Assembly (NCBI GenBank): GCA_910587875.1
Contig: CAJUOD010000020.1
Span: 1 to 21,933 of the forward strand
Origin: an uncultured Oscillibacter sp.
GTDB lineage: Bacteria > Bacillota > Clostridia > Oscillospirales > Oscillospiraceae
DNA length: 21,933 bases
Direction: 5' to 3'
Shown here: piece after piece, positions 13,870 to 20,989 of the stretch
Numbering within the stretch: the stretch's first letter is position 1
Layout of the letters: the number at the start of each line of letters is the position of its first letter
Notes under the pieces: generated by a model
The model's database searches: none
What the model saw: only the letters and a program-made list of their open reading frames with translations
What the model was told of the DNA's origin: nothing
Position numbers and translations under genes: made by a program

Positions 13870-14730
13870 TTGGCAAAGAATATTTTGAATTGCCTGGAGC
13901 GGGGCATGGGCGGCTTTTCCAAGGGCCAGAAGCGCATCGCCTCCTATATTCTGGAGAACTACGACAAGGCGGCCTTCATGACCGCCAGCCGTCTCGGAAT
14001 TCTGGCGGGGGTCAGCGAGTCCACGGTGGTGCGCTTCGCCTCCGAGCTGGGCTACGACGGCTATCCCAGCATGCAGCGGGCCCTGCAGGACATGATCCGC
14101 AGCCGCCTGACCTCCACCCAGCGCATCCAGGCGGCGGGGGATATGTACCAGAACGTGCTCCCGGCGGTGATCCAGTCCGATATCGACAAGCTGCGCCAGA
14201 TGCTGAGCCACGCCAGGCAGGGCGAATTTGACCGGGTGGTGGACAAAATCATGTCCAGCCGCCACGTCTATATCCTGGGGGTCCGGTCCTCCTCCTTCGT
14301 GGCGGGGTACCTCCATTTTTACATGCACCTTCTGTCGGAGAACGTGACGCTGATCCAGTCCAACGCGGCGGGGGAGATGTTCGAGCAGATGCTCCGCATG
14401 GGCTCCGGGGACGTGCTGATCGCCATCAGCTTCCCCCGGTACTCCAAGGTCACCATCAACACGGTGAAGTTCGCCCGGGACCGGGGGGCGGAGATCATCG
14501 CCATCACGGACAACGAGCTGTCCCCGGTGTACCAGCTCTCCCAGGCGGCGCTGCTGGCCCCCTGCGAGATGATCTCCTTCGTGGACTCCATGGTGGCGCC
14601 CTTGTCCCTCATCAACGCCCTGCTGGTAGCCCTCTCCAACCGCTACGGCGCGGACGTCTCCGCCACCTTCGCGGAGCTGGAGGACATCTGGAACGAGTAC
14701 GGCGTCTTCGGGAAGATGGACGATGAGTAG
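13870..14730 (+). CDS. MurR/RpiR family transcriptional regulator with SIS domain
   Basis: This 286-residue DNA-binding regulator usually senses a phosphosugar. The N-terminal HTH domain (residues about 1-77) includes FSKGQKRIASYILENYDKAA and LAGVSESTVVRFASELGYDG. A SIS domain follows from about 110 to 265: HVYILGVRSSSFVAGYL, GSGDVLIAISFPRYSKVT and GAEIIAITDNELSPV. The start is TTG at 13870, eight bases after a GGGGGGAG ribosome-binding site; no ATG is available near the conserved N terminus. It begins 37 bases after ispA and overlaps the flavoprotein gene by 8 bases. No phosphosugar gene is nearby, so its ligand and targets are unclear. Confidence 0.92.
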   Translation: MAKNILNCLERGMGGFSKGQKRIASYILENYDKAAFMTASRLGILAGVSESTVVRFASELGYDGYPSMQRALQDMIRSRLTSTQRIQAAGDMYQNVLPAVIQSDIDKLRQMLSHARQGEFDRVVDKIMSSRHVYILGVRSSSFVAGYLHFYMHLLSENVTLIQSNAAGEMFEQMLRMGSGDVLIAISFPRYSKVTINTVKFARDRGAEIIAITDNELSPVYQLSQAALLAPCEMISFVDSMVAPLSLINALLVALSNRYGADVSATFAELEDIWNEYGVFGKMDDE

Positions 14731-15967
14731 GGAGATCGTGGTAATCGGCGGCGGAGCCGCCGGGATGATGGCCGCCATATCGGCGGCGGAGCGGGGAGCC
14801 TCCGTCACGCTGCTGGAGCCCAACGAGCGCCTGGGGAAAAAGCTGAACATCACCGGGAAAGGCCGGTGCAACCTGACCAACAACGCGCCGCCGGAGGAGC
14901 TGATGGCGAATATTCCTCGTAATGGAAAATTCCTTTACAGCGCCTTCTCCCGCTTTAATGCCCAGGATGCCATGGCCTTTTTCGAGGACCTGGGGGTCCC
15001 TTTGAAGACGGAGCGGGGGAACCGGGTGTTCCCGGCGTCGGACCGGGCCTTCGACGTCAGCGCCGCCCTGGAGCGGCGGCTGAAAAAGCTGCGGGTCCGC
15101 CTGGTCCGGGACCGGGCGAAATCTCTGGAAATCGAAGACGGCACGGTCCGGGGTGTTACCGGGGAGGAAAGGCGCTATCCGGCGGATGCGGTCATCCTGG
15201 CCACCGGCGGGGTGTCCTATCCCGCCACCGGCTCCACCGGCGAGGGCCACCGCATGGCCGCGGAGGCCGGGCACGCGGTGACGCCCCTCCGGGGCTCCCT
15301 GGTGCCCCTGCGGGACTTCGGGATAGGGAAGACCCTCCAGGGCCTCAGCCTCCGGAATGTGGGGCTGACGGTGTTCGAGAACAGCAAAAAGATCTACACG
15401 GACTTCGGGGAGCTGGTCTTCACCCACTTCGGCCTCAGCGGGCCGCTGATTTTGTCGGCCTCCGCCCACATGCGGCGCTTCGGGGAGCGGGCCTATCACG
15501 TGGAGATCGACCTGAAGCCCGCCCTGGATGAGCCCGCCCTGGACCGGCGGCTGCTGTCGGACTTCGAGAAGTACCGGAACCAGGATTTCTGCAACGCCCT
15601 GGACGATCTGCTGCCCAAGAAGCTGATCCCCGAAATCGTCCGGGCCTCGGAGATCGACCCCCGGCAGAAGGTCCACGATATCACCAGGGAGCAGCGCCGG
15701 GGGCTGCTGCGGATTTTGAAGCATTTCCCGGTGGTCATCGCCGGACCCTGCCCGGTGACGGACGCCATCGTCACCTCCGGCGGCGTGAAGGTCCGGGAGA
15801 TCGACCCGGCCACCATGGTGTCAAAGCTGGTCCGAGGGCTGTATTTCGCCGGGGAGCTCATCGACGTGGACGCCTATACCGGCGGCTTCAATCTCCAGAT
15901 TGCCTGGTCCACCGGGCGGGCCGCCGGGATTTCCGCGGCTGAACGTTCAGAGGAGGTTTTTTTATGA
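14723..15967 (+). CDS. BaiN/HI0933-family FAD-dependent oxidoreductase
   Basis: This 414-residue flavoprotein belongs to the YhiN/HI0933 group. An N-terminal dinucleotide-binding fold, IVVIGGGAAGMMAAISAAER, is followed by the family signature GKKLNITGKGRCNLTNN. A second nucleotide-contact region is ILATGGVSYPATGSTGEGHR, and the C-terminal FAD contact is GLYFAGELIDVDAYTGGFNL then QIAWSTGRAAG. Members are annotated BaiN-like or aminoacetone oxidase-like, but most have no proven substrate; a bile-acid role should not be assumed. ATG 14723 overlaps the regulator stop, and the gene overlaps cmk by 4 bases (ATGA). In Clostridia this gene is commonly found just before cmk. Confidence 0.93.
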   Translation: MSREIVVIGGGAAGMMAAISAAERGASVTLLEPNERLGKKLNITGKGRCNLTNNAPPEELMANIPRNGKFLYSAFSRFNAQDAMAFFEDLGVPLKTERGNRVFPASDRAFDVSAALERRLKKLRVRLVRDRAKSLEIEDGTVRGVTGEERRYPADAVILATGGVSYPATGSTGEGHRMAAEAGHAVTPLRGSLVPLRDFGIGKTLQGLSLRNVGLTVFENSKKIYTDFGELVFTHFGLSGPLILSASAHMRRFGERAYHVEIDLKPALDEPALDRRLLSDFEKYRNQDFCNALDDLLPKKLIPEIVRASEIDPRQKVHDITREQRRGLLRILKHFPVVIAGPCPVTDAIVTSGGVKVREIDPATMVSKLVRGLYFAGELIDVDAYTGGFNLQIAWSTGRAAGISAAERSEEVFL

Positions 15968-16641
15968 GCACGATCCGAGTGGCCATCGACGGCCCCTCCG
16001 GCGCGGGGAAGAGCACCCTGGCCAGAGCCGCCGCCGCTGCCCTGGGCTTTTTATATGTGGACACCGGCGCCATTTACCGGACTGTGGGCCTCTCCGCCCG
16101 GGACGGGAATGTGGACCCCGGGGACGAGCCCGCCGTGGCGGCAATGCTGCCGTCCCTCCAGGTGGAGCTCCGGTATGACGAGGCCGGGCGGCAGAGGATG
16201 CTCCTGAATGGCCGGGACGTCAGCGAGGAGATCCGCCTGCCGGAGATCTCCCGGTACGCCTCCGCCGTCTCTGCCCTGCCCGTGGTGCGGGCCTATCTGA
16301 TGGAGACCCAGCGGGAGCTGGCCCGGAAGCACAGCGTGATCATGGATGGCCGGGACATCGGCACCGTGGTCCTGCCGGACGCGGAGGTCAAGGTGTTTTT
16401 GACGGCCTCCGCCCAGGCCCGGGCGGAGCGCCGCTGCCAAGAGCTGGAGGAGCGGGGGACCCCCCAGCCCTTTGAGGAGGTTCTCCGGGACATTGAGGAC
16501 CGGGATTTCCGGGACACCCACCGGGAGGCGGCCCCCCTGCGCCAGGCGGAGGACGCGGCCCTGCTGGACACCTCGGCCCTGGACTTCCGGCAGAGCCTGG
16601 AGGCGCTGCTGGCGATCATTCGGGAAAGGACTGGCCTATGA
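15964..16641 (+). CDS. cmk: Cytidylate kinase
   Basis: This cytosolic enzyme phosphorylates CMP and dCMP with ATP. It has 225 residues, the usual size. The P-loop is GPSGAGKST at residues 10-18, followed by YVDTGAIYR, the CMP-binding segment and MDGRDIGTVVLPDAEVKVFL. A lid-type DRDFRDTHREAAPL region is near the C terminus. AGAGGAGG precedes ATG 15964, which overlaps the flavoprotein stop. It overlaps plsC by 4 bases, so baiN-like, cmk and plsC are almost certainly co-translated from one message. Confidence 0.97.
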   Translation: MSTIRVAIDGPSGAGKSTLARAAAAALGFLYVDTGAIYRTVGLSARDGNVDPGDEPAVAAMLPSLQVELRYDEAGRQRMLLNGRDVSEEIRLPEISRYASAVSALPVVRAYLMETQRELARKHSVIMDGRDIGTVVLPDAEVKVFLTASAQARAERRCQELEERGTPQPFEEVLRDIEDRDFRDTHREAAPLRQAEDAALLDTSALDFRQSLEALLAIIRERTGL

Positions 16642-17279
16642 AACCCTTCAACCGCTTGTTCATTTTGATTTATTATGTGGTAGGCCTGGTGGCCCGGATT
16701 CTCCACCCCACCTCCGTGGAGGGCATGGAGAAGCTGCCGAAGAGCGGCGTGCTCCTCTGTCCCAACCACTCCAGCAACTGGGACCCTATCCTGGTGGCCC
16801 TCCGGCTGCCCATCAATTACCGGCTCCACATCATGGCTAAGGAGGAGCTTTTCCAGAATCCCCTCCTGGGCTGGCTGCTGAAAAAGGTGGGGGCGTTCCC
16901 CGTCAGCCGGGGAAACAACGACATCAGCACGGTCCGCACGGCAATCCAGGTATTGAAGGAGGGCGATAACCTGCTGATTTTCCCCGAGGGGACGACAATC
17001 CGCAACGGCGTGGGCTACATAGACGGCCTTCCCCCCCAGGCTAAGGCGGGAGCCGCCATGATCGGCGTCCGCACCGGGGCCAAGCTGGTGCCCGTCTTCG
17101 TGGACGGGGAGAAAAAGCTGTTCCACAAGACCCGCATCATCTTCGGCGACCCCTACGAGCCCCACTACACCGGCCGCCGGGGCACCTCCGAGGAGATGCA
17201 GAAGATCGCCGACGACCTGCTGGAGGCGGCCTACGCCCTGGGCGGCCAGGCCGTGGGAGGGAAACCGCTGTGCGGGTAA
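16638..17279 (+). CDS. plsC: 1-acyl-sn-glycerol-3-phosphate acyltransferase
   Basis: This membrane-associated enzyme adds the second acyl chain to lysophosphatidic acid, producing phosphatidic acid. It has 213 residues. The catalytic HX4D motif is NHSSNWDP with His44 and Asp49, and the glycerophosphate-binding motif is FPEGTT at 115-120. A hydrophobic N-terminal segment (LFILIYYVVGLVARIL) anchors it. ATG 16638 overlaps the cmk stop, with AAAGGA upstream. The gene overlaps the ispH-S1 fusion by 10 bases. The cmk-plsC-ispH order is typical of Clostridia. Confidence 0.95.
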   Translation: MKPFNRLFILIYYVVGLVARILHPTSVEGMEKLPKSGVLLCPNHSSNWDPILVALRLPINYRLHIMAKEELFQNPLLGWLLKKVGAFPVSRGNNDISTVRTAIQVLKEGDNLLIFPEGTTIRNGVGYIDGLPPQAKAGAAMIGVRTGAKLVPVFVDGEKKLFHKTRIIFGDPYEPHYTGRRGTSEEMQKIADDLLEAAYALGGQAVGGKPLCG

Positions 17280-19234
17280 TATTGGCGGAGAGCGCCGGGT
17301 TCTGCTACGGCGTCCGCCGGGCGGTGGAGCTGGCCCGGCAGACCGCGGCGGAGACCGGCCGCTGCTGGATGCTGGGGGACCTCATCCACAATACCCATGT
17401 GGTGGAAGAACTGAAAAATCTTGGCATTCAAAGCGTCGAAAGCGTTAACGCTTTACAGCCTGGAGACACGGTGGTCATCCGTTCCCACGGGGAGCTGAAG
17501 CAGGTGCTGGACCGTTTGGAGGCCCGGGGCGTCCGCTGTGTGGACGCCACCTGTCCCAATGTCCGCCGCATCCAGACCCTGGCGGCCCAGGCCGAGGCGG
17601 AGGGCCGGACCCCCGTCATCATCGGCGACGCGGCCCACCCGGAGGTGGCCGGAATCGCCAGCTGGTGCGAACATCCTTTGATCTTCAGCGGCCCGGAAGC
17701 GGTGGAAAACTGGCTGAAACAGGACCCGAAAGCAAGGGAAACGGCTGTGACAGTTGTTGCACAAACCACTTGTATTCGTGAACTTTTTGAAACTTCTTGG
17801 AAAATCGTAAAAAAAGAGTGTACAAACGCAAAAAAATTTGATACAATATGTACCGCTACGCATAAGCGTCAGTCTGAAGCGGCCATTCTCGCCGCGAAAG
17901 CGGACGTCATGGTCGTGGTAGGAGACCGTAAAAGCGCCAACACCAAACATTTGACGGAAATTTGTAAGGAGAGCTGCCCCCGCGTCGTCCAGATCGAAAA
18001 CGCGGACGAGCTCCCGCCGGATTTTTTCAGTGGTTGTTCTGTTGCGGGCCTTACGGCCGGTGCTTCCACGCCAGCGGGCATTATTAAGGAGGTATATGCA
18101 GCCATGAGTGAAGAAATCAAAGCGGTGGAGAGCAACGAGGAGTCCTTTGAGGAACTGCTGAACCAGTCCTTCAAAACTTTAAATACAGGAGAGAAGGTAA
18201 CCGGCATCGTCACCGCCATCACCCCGACGGAGGTGCAGGTGGATGTGGGCGCCAAGCAGGCGGCCTACATCAAGTTCAGCGAGCTTTCCGACGACCCCAA
18301 TGCGAAACCCGAGGACGTGGTGAAGGTAGGAGACGAAATCGAAACCTACATCGTCCGCGTCAACGACGTGGAGGGCTATGCGGAGCTCTCCAAGAAGCGG
18401 CTGGACGCCGTGAAGGTCTGGGAGAACATCGAACAGGCCGTGGAAGAGAAGACCGTGCTGGAAGGCACCGTCACTGAGGAGAATAAGGGCGGCATCGTGG
18501 TGTCCGTCAAGGGCGTGCGGGTGTTCGTCCCCGCCTCCCAGAGCGGCCAGCCCCGGGGCGCGGACCTCTCCGCCATGAAGGGCCAGAAGGTTCAGCTCCG
18601 CGTCACTGAGGTGAATCGTGCCCGCCGCCGGGTGGTCGGTTCCATCCGCTCCGTGGCCGACGAGGCCCGCCGGGCCGCCCAGGAGGAGATCTGGGCCAAC
18701 ATCGAAGTGGGCAAGCGCTACACCGGTACCGTGAAATCCATGACCAGCTACGGCGTATTCGTCGACATCGGCGGGGTGGACGGCATGGTACATATCTCGG
18801 AGCTGAGCTGGAGCCGCATCAAGACTCCCTCCGAGGTATGCAAGGTGGGCGACACCATGGAGGTCTATGTCATCTCCTTCGACCCCGAGAAGCGGAAGAT
18901 CTCCCTGGGCGTCAAGGACCACAACGTGGATCCCTGGCAGGTGTTCATGGACAAGTACGCCGTGGGCGACGTGGCTTCCGTGCGCATCGTGAAGCTGATG
19001 ACCTTCGGCGCCTTCGCCGAGGTAGTTCCCGGCGTGGACGGCCTGATCCACATCTCCCAGATTGCGGACCGCCGCATCGAGAAGCCGGAGGACGTGCTAT
19101 CCGAGGGCCAGATCGTGGACGCCAAGATCACCGCCGTGGACGAGGAGCGGAAGAAGATCTCCCTGTCCATCCGCGCCCTGCTGGCCCCCTCCGTGGAGGA
19201 GCCCATGGAGGACGAGGAGATCGTGGAGGAGTAA
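17270..19234 (+). CDS. ispH: IspH (HMBPP reductase) fused to ribosomal protein S1 domains
   Basis: This 654-residue fusion joins two functions. Residues 1-278 are IspH, the [4Fe-4S] enzyme that makes isopentenyl and dimethylallyl diphosphate in the MEP pathway. Cluster cysteines are Cys12 (GFCYGVRRAV), Cys95 (DATCPNVRR) and Cys194 (TICTATHKRQ). His40, His73 (RSHGE), His123-Glu125 (HPEV) and SANT at about 222 are also present. From about 307 on are four S1 RNA-binding repeats (near 307-377, 394-460, 481-551, 566-636), as in a short ribosomal protein S1, with an acidic tail. GTG 17270 has GGAGGG upstream and overlaps plsC. Such fusions are known in Clostridia. Unusual here: an AT-rich, promoter-like patch and a strong in-frame internal start at the junction. 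Confidence 0.95.
   Translation: MRVILAESAGFCYGVRRAVELARQTAAETGRCWMLGDLIHNTHVVEELKNLGIQSVESVNALQPGDTVVIRSHGELKQVLDRLEARGVRCVDATCPNVRRIQTLAAQAEAEGRTPVIIGDAAHPEVAGIASWCEHPLIFSGPEAVENWLKQDPKARETAVTVVAQTTCIRELFETSWKIVKKECTNAKKFDTICTATHKRQSEAAILAAKADVMVVVGDRKSANTKHLTEICKESCPRVVQIENADELPPDFFSGCSVAGLTAGASTPAGIIKEVYAAMSEEIKAVESNEESFEELLNQSFKTLNTGEKVTGIVTAITPTEVQVDVGAKQAAYIKFSELSDDPNAKPEDVVKVGDEIETYIVRVNDVEGYAELSKKRLDAVKVWENIEQAVEEKTVLEGTVTEENKGGIVVSVKGVRVFVPASQSGQPRGADLSAMKGQKVQLRVTEVNRARRRVVGSIRSVADEARRAAQEEIWANIEVGKRYTGTVKSMTSYGVFVDIGGVDGMVHISELSWSRIKTPSEVCKVGDTMEVYVISFDPEKRKISLGVKDHNVDPWQVFMDKYAVGDVASVRIVKLMTFGAFAEVVPGVDGLIHISQIADRRIEKPEDVLSEGQIVDAKITAVDEERKKISLSIRALLAPSVEEPMEDEEIVEE
17819..17847 (+). 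promoter_or_regulatory. Promoter-like element inside the ispH coding part
   Basis: TGTACA (17819-17824) and TACAAT (17842-17847) are spaced by exactly 17 bases, with four and five of six consensus matches. They lie in the 90-base stretch 17761-17850, which is 29% GC by hand count while the surroundings are far richer in GC. A start near 17854 would give a leader of about 250 bases before the internal ATG at 18104. No experimental support exists here. Confidence 0.4.
18086..18106 (+). promoter_or_regulatory. rpsA: Internal ribosome-binding site and start for the S1 half
   Basis: AAGGAGG (18086-18092) is followed 11 bases later by an in-frame ATG (18104-18106), codon 279 of the fusion. Initiation here would give a 376-residue protein beginning MSEEIKAVESNEESFEELLN with all four S1 repeats and no IspH. 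The position exactly at the domain border argues that it is a retained start. An out-of-frame ATG at 18096 lies only 3 bases after the AAGGAGG, too close to be efficient. Confidence 0.55.
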
Positions 19235-19266
19235 GCCCCCGCAAACCCGAAAACCCTTGCAATATC

Positions 19267-19297
19267 AGCGGCAGGCCCGTGGGCCTGCCGCTTTTTT
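19267..19297 (+). terminator. Intrinsic terminator after the ispH-S1 fusion
   Basis: AGCGGCAGGCC (19267-19277) pairs with GGCCTGCCGCT (19282-19292) over a 4-base loop, followed by TTTTTT (19292-19297). It closes the long run that begins at 11267. Confidence 0.93.
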
Positions 19298-19300
19298 CCA

Positions 19301-19326
19301 AAAACGTGTTATTTTTTTCACGTTTT
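19301..19326. repeat. Inverted repeat upstream of the CoA-transferase promoter
   Basis: AAAACGTG (19301-19308) and CACGTTTT (19319-19326) are perfect 8-base arms around a 10-base T-rich spacer. Pairing extends to CC/GG outside if one A is bulged. It ends 4 bases before the -35 of the CoA-transferase promoter. It could be an operator, or a second hairpin behind the terminator; no T-tract follows, which favours an operator. Confidence 0.5.
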
Positions 19327-19330
19327 GGCG

Positions 19331-19359
19331 TTGCAATATTTTCCAAGGGATGTTATACT
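19331..19359 (+). promoter_or_regulatory. Sigma-A promoter of the CoA-transferase gene
   Basis: TTGCAA (19331-19336) and TATACT (19354-19359) are spaced by 17 bases, with an extended -10 TG at 19351-19352. The predicted start near 19366 gives a leader of about 79 bases before ATG 19445. Confidence 0.8.
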
Positions 19360-19444
19360 ATTGAATAGAAATGCCATGACGCAGAAATTTACCCTTCGCG
19401 CCTTGCGGAGAGACGGAAAAACAAAACATATGGAGGAATCGACT

Positions 19445-20794
19445 ATGAGCTATCAGGAGGAATACCGCCAGAAGCTGACCACCGCCGAGGAGGCCGTCAA
19501 GGTCGTCAAATCCGGCGACTGGCTGGACTACGGCTGGACGGTCTGCTCCGCCAACGCCCTGGACAAGGCCCTGGCCGCCCGGATGGGAGAATTGAAGGAC
19601 GTGAATATCCGGGGCGGCATCCTGACCCGCCGGCCCGCCATCTTCGACGTGCCCAACGCCGCCGAGCACTTCGCCTGGAACTCCTGGCACATGAGCGGCA
19701 TTGAGCGGAAGGCCATCAAGGAGGGCTTCGCCTATTACATCCCCCTGCGCTATTCCGAGCTGCCGGGCTACTACCGGGACTGCATCAAGACCCTGGACGT
19801 GGCCATGTTCCAGGTGGCTCCCATGGACGAGCACGGCTGGTTCAACTTCGGCCCCGGCGGCTCCCACCTGAAAGCAGTCTGCGACTGTGCAAAGACCATC
19901 ATTGTGGAGGTCAACCAAAATATGCCCGTCTGCCTGGGGGGCTTTGAAAACTGCGTGCATATCAGTGACGTCAGCATGGTCGTGGAAGGGGAGAATCCCC
20001 CCATGGAGATTCTGGGCGGCGGCTCCGCCCCGGCCTCCGAGGTGGACCTGGCCGTGGCGAACCTGGTGGTGCCGGAAATCGAGAATGGCGCCTGCCTGCA
20101 GCTGGGCATTGGCTCCATGCCCAGCGCCATCGGCAAAATGATTGCCGAGTCCGACCTGAAGGACCTGGGCGTGCATACCGAAATGTACGTGGACGCCTTT
20201 GTGGACATGTCCATGGCGGGCCGCATCACCGGCGCCTGCAAGCCCTTCGACCGGGGCCGGCAGACCTATGCCTTTGCCGCCGGAACCCAGAAGCTCTATG
20301 ACTTCCTGAACAACAACCCGGAGTGCATGGCCGCCCCGGTCAGCTATGTGAACGACATTGCCCGGGTGTCCCAAATCGACAAATTTACCTCCATCAACGG
20401 CGCGGTAGACATCGACCTCTACGGACAGGTGTCCTCCGAGTCCTCCGGCATCAACCACATCTCCGGCGCCGGCGGGCAGCAGGACTTCGTCATGGGCGCG
20501 TATCTGGCCAAGGGCGGCAAGAGCTTCATCTGCTGCTCCTCCTCCTTTATGGACAAGAAGACCGGCCAGCTGAAATCCCGCATCCGGCCCACCCTGGTGG
20601 AGGGCTCCGTGGTCACCGCCACCCGCACGAACCTCCACTGGATCGTGACGGAGTACGGCAAATTTAACGTCAAGGGCAAGTCCACCTGGGAGCGGGCGGA
20701 GGGCCTCATCGGCCTGGCCCATCCCCAATTCCGCGACGAGCTGATCGCCGAGGCGGAGAAAATGCATATCTGGAGGCGCTCTAATAAGCGCTGA
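19445..20794 (+). CDS. Butyryl-CoA:acetate CoA-transferase-like enzyme
   Basis: This enzyme is predicted to move CoA from butyryl-CoA to acetate, releasing butyrate and acetyl-CoA, the last step of butyrate formation in gut Clostridia. It has 449 residues. It resembles Roseburia/Faecalibacterium But enzymes throughout: SGDWLDYGW, WNSWHMSGIERKA, RYSELPGYYRD, MFQVAPMDEHGWFNFGP, VNQNMPVCLGGFE. The catalytic Glu is probably Glu246 in GVHTEMYVDAFVD, and GAGGQQDFVMGAYLAKGGKS follows near 341. The ATG at 19445 has GGAGG upstream; upstream in-frame ATGs lack one. The related 4-hydroxybutyrate CoA-transferase cannot be excluded by eye. It stands alone with its own promoter; no other butyrate gene is adjacent. 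No clear terminator follows. Confidence 0.88.
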   Translation: MSYQEEYRQKLTTAEEAVKVVKSGDWLDYGWTVCSANALDKALAARMGELKDVNIRGGILTRRPAIFDVPNAAEHFAWNSWHMSGIERKAIKEGFAYYIPLRYSELPGYYRDCIKTLDVAMFQVAPMDEHGWFNFGPGGSHLKAVCDCAKTIIVEVNQNMPVCLGGFENCVHISDVSMVVEGENPPMEILGGGSAPASEVDLAVANLVVPEIENGACLQLGIGSMPSAIGKMIAESDLKDLGVHTEMYVDAFVDMSMAGRITGACKPFDRGRQTYAFAAGTQKLYDFLNNNPECMAAPVSYVNDIARVSQIDKFTSINGAVDIDLYGQVSSESSGINHISGAGGQQDFVMGAYLAKGGKSFICCSSSFMDKKTGQLKSRIRPTLVEGSVVTATRTNLHWIVTEYGKFNVKGKSTWERAEGLIGLAHPQFRDELIAEAEKMHIWRRSNKR

Positions 20795-20883
20795 GCCGCC
20801 GCTCTCTGCGGGGCCTCTGCTGTGTGGTGTTTGTCTCACAAGGAACTTCGTTGGACAGCAGTCCCTTCCCAGGGCAGTCTTTA

Positions 20884-20930
20884 GCACGGAATCGGAACAA
20901 TCGGCACGGAACTCGAATCAGCATGGAATC
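20884..20930 (+). repeat. Three imperfect direct repeats upstream of carD
   Basis: GCACGGAATC (20884-20893), GCACGGAACTC (20904-20914) and GCATGGAATC (20921-20930) follow one another with start-to-start distances of 20 and 17 bases in the 195-base gap between the CoA-transferase and the carD-family gene. They could be regulator sites or a chance low-complexity pattern. I found no convincing promoter in this gap. Confidence 0.45.
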
Positions 20931-20989
20931 TGGTGGATCAAGAGGCAAACAACACAGCGGCGGAGGCCGCGACAGAGAAAGGGGTGTCC

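Noticed and set aside
17270..19234. IspH joined to S1 repeats considered as an assembly artefact or missed stop.
   Set aside because: The frame is continuous and the same fusion is established in many Clostridia. Only the internal start and AT-rich patch are kept as findings.
20795..20850. Possible terminator after the CoA-transferase gene.
   Set aside because: Only short GC pairings are visible and there is no T-tract.
20933..20989. GTG start adding 19 residues to the CarD-family protein.
   Set aside because: No good ribosome-binding site, and the conserved domain begins directly at ATG 20990 with AAAGGGGTG in front.
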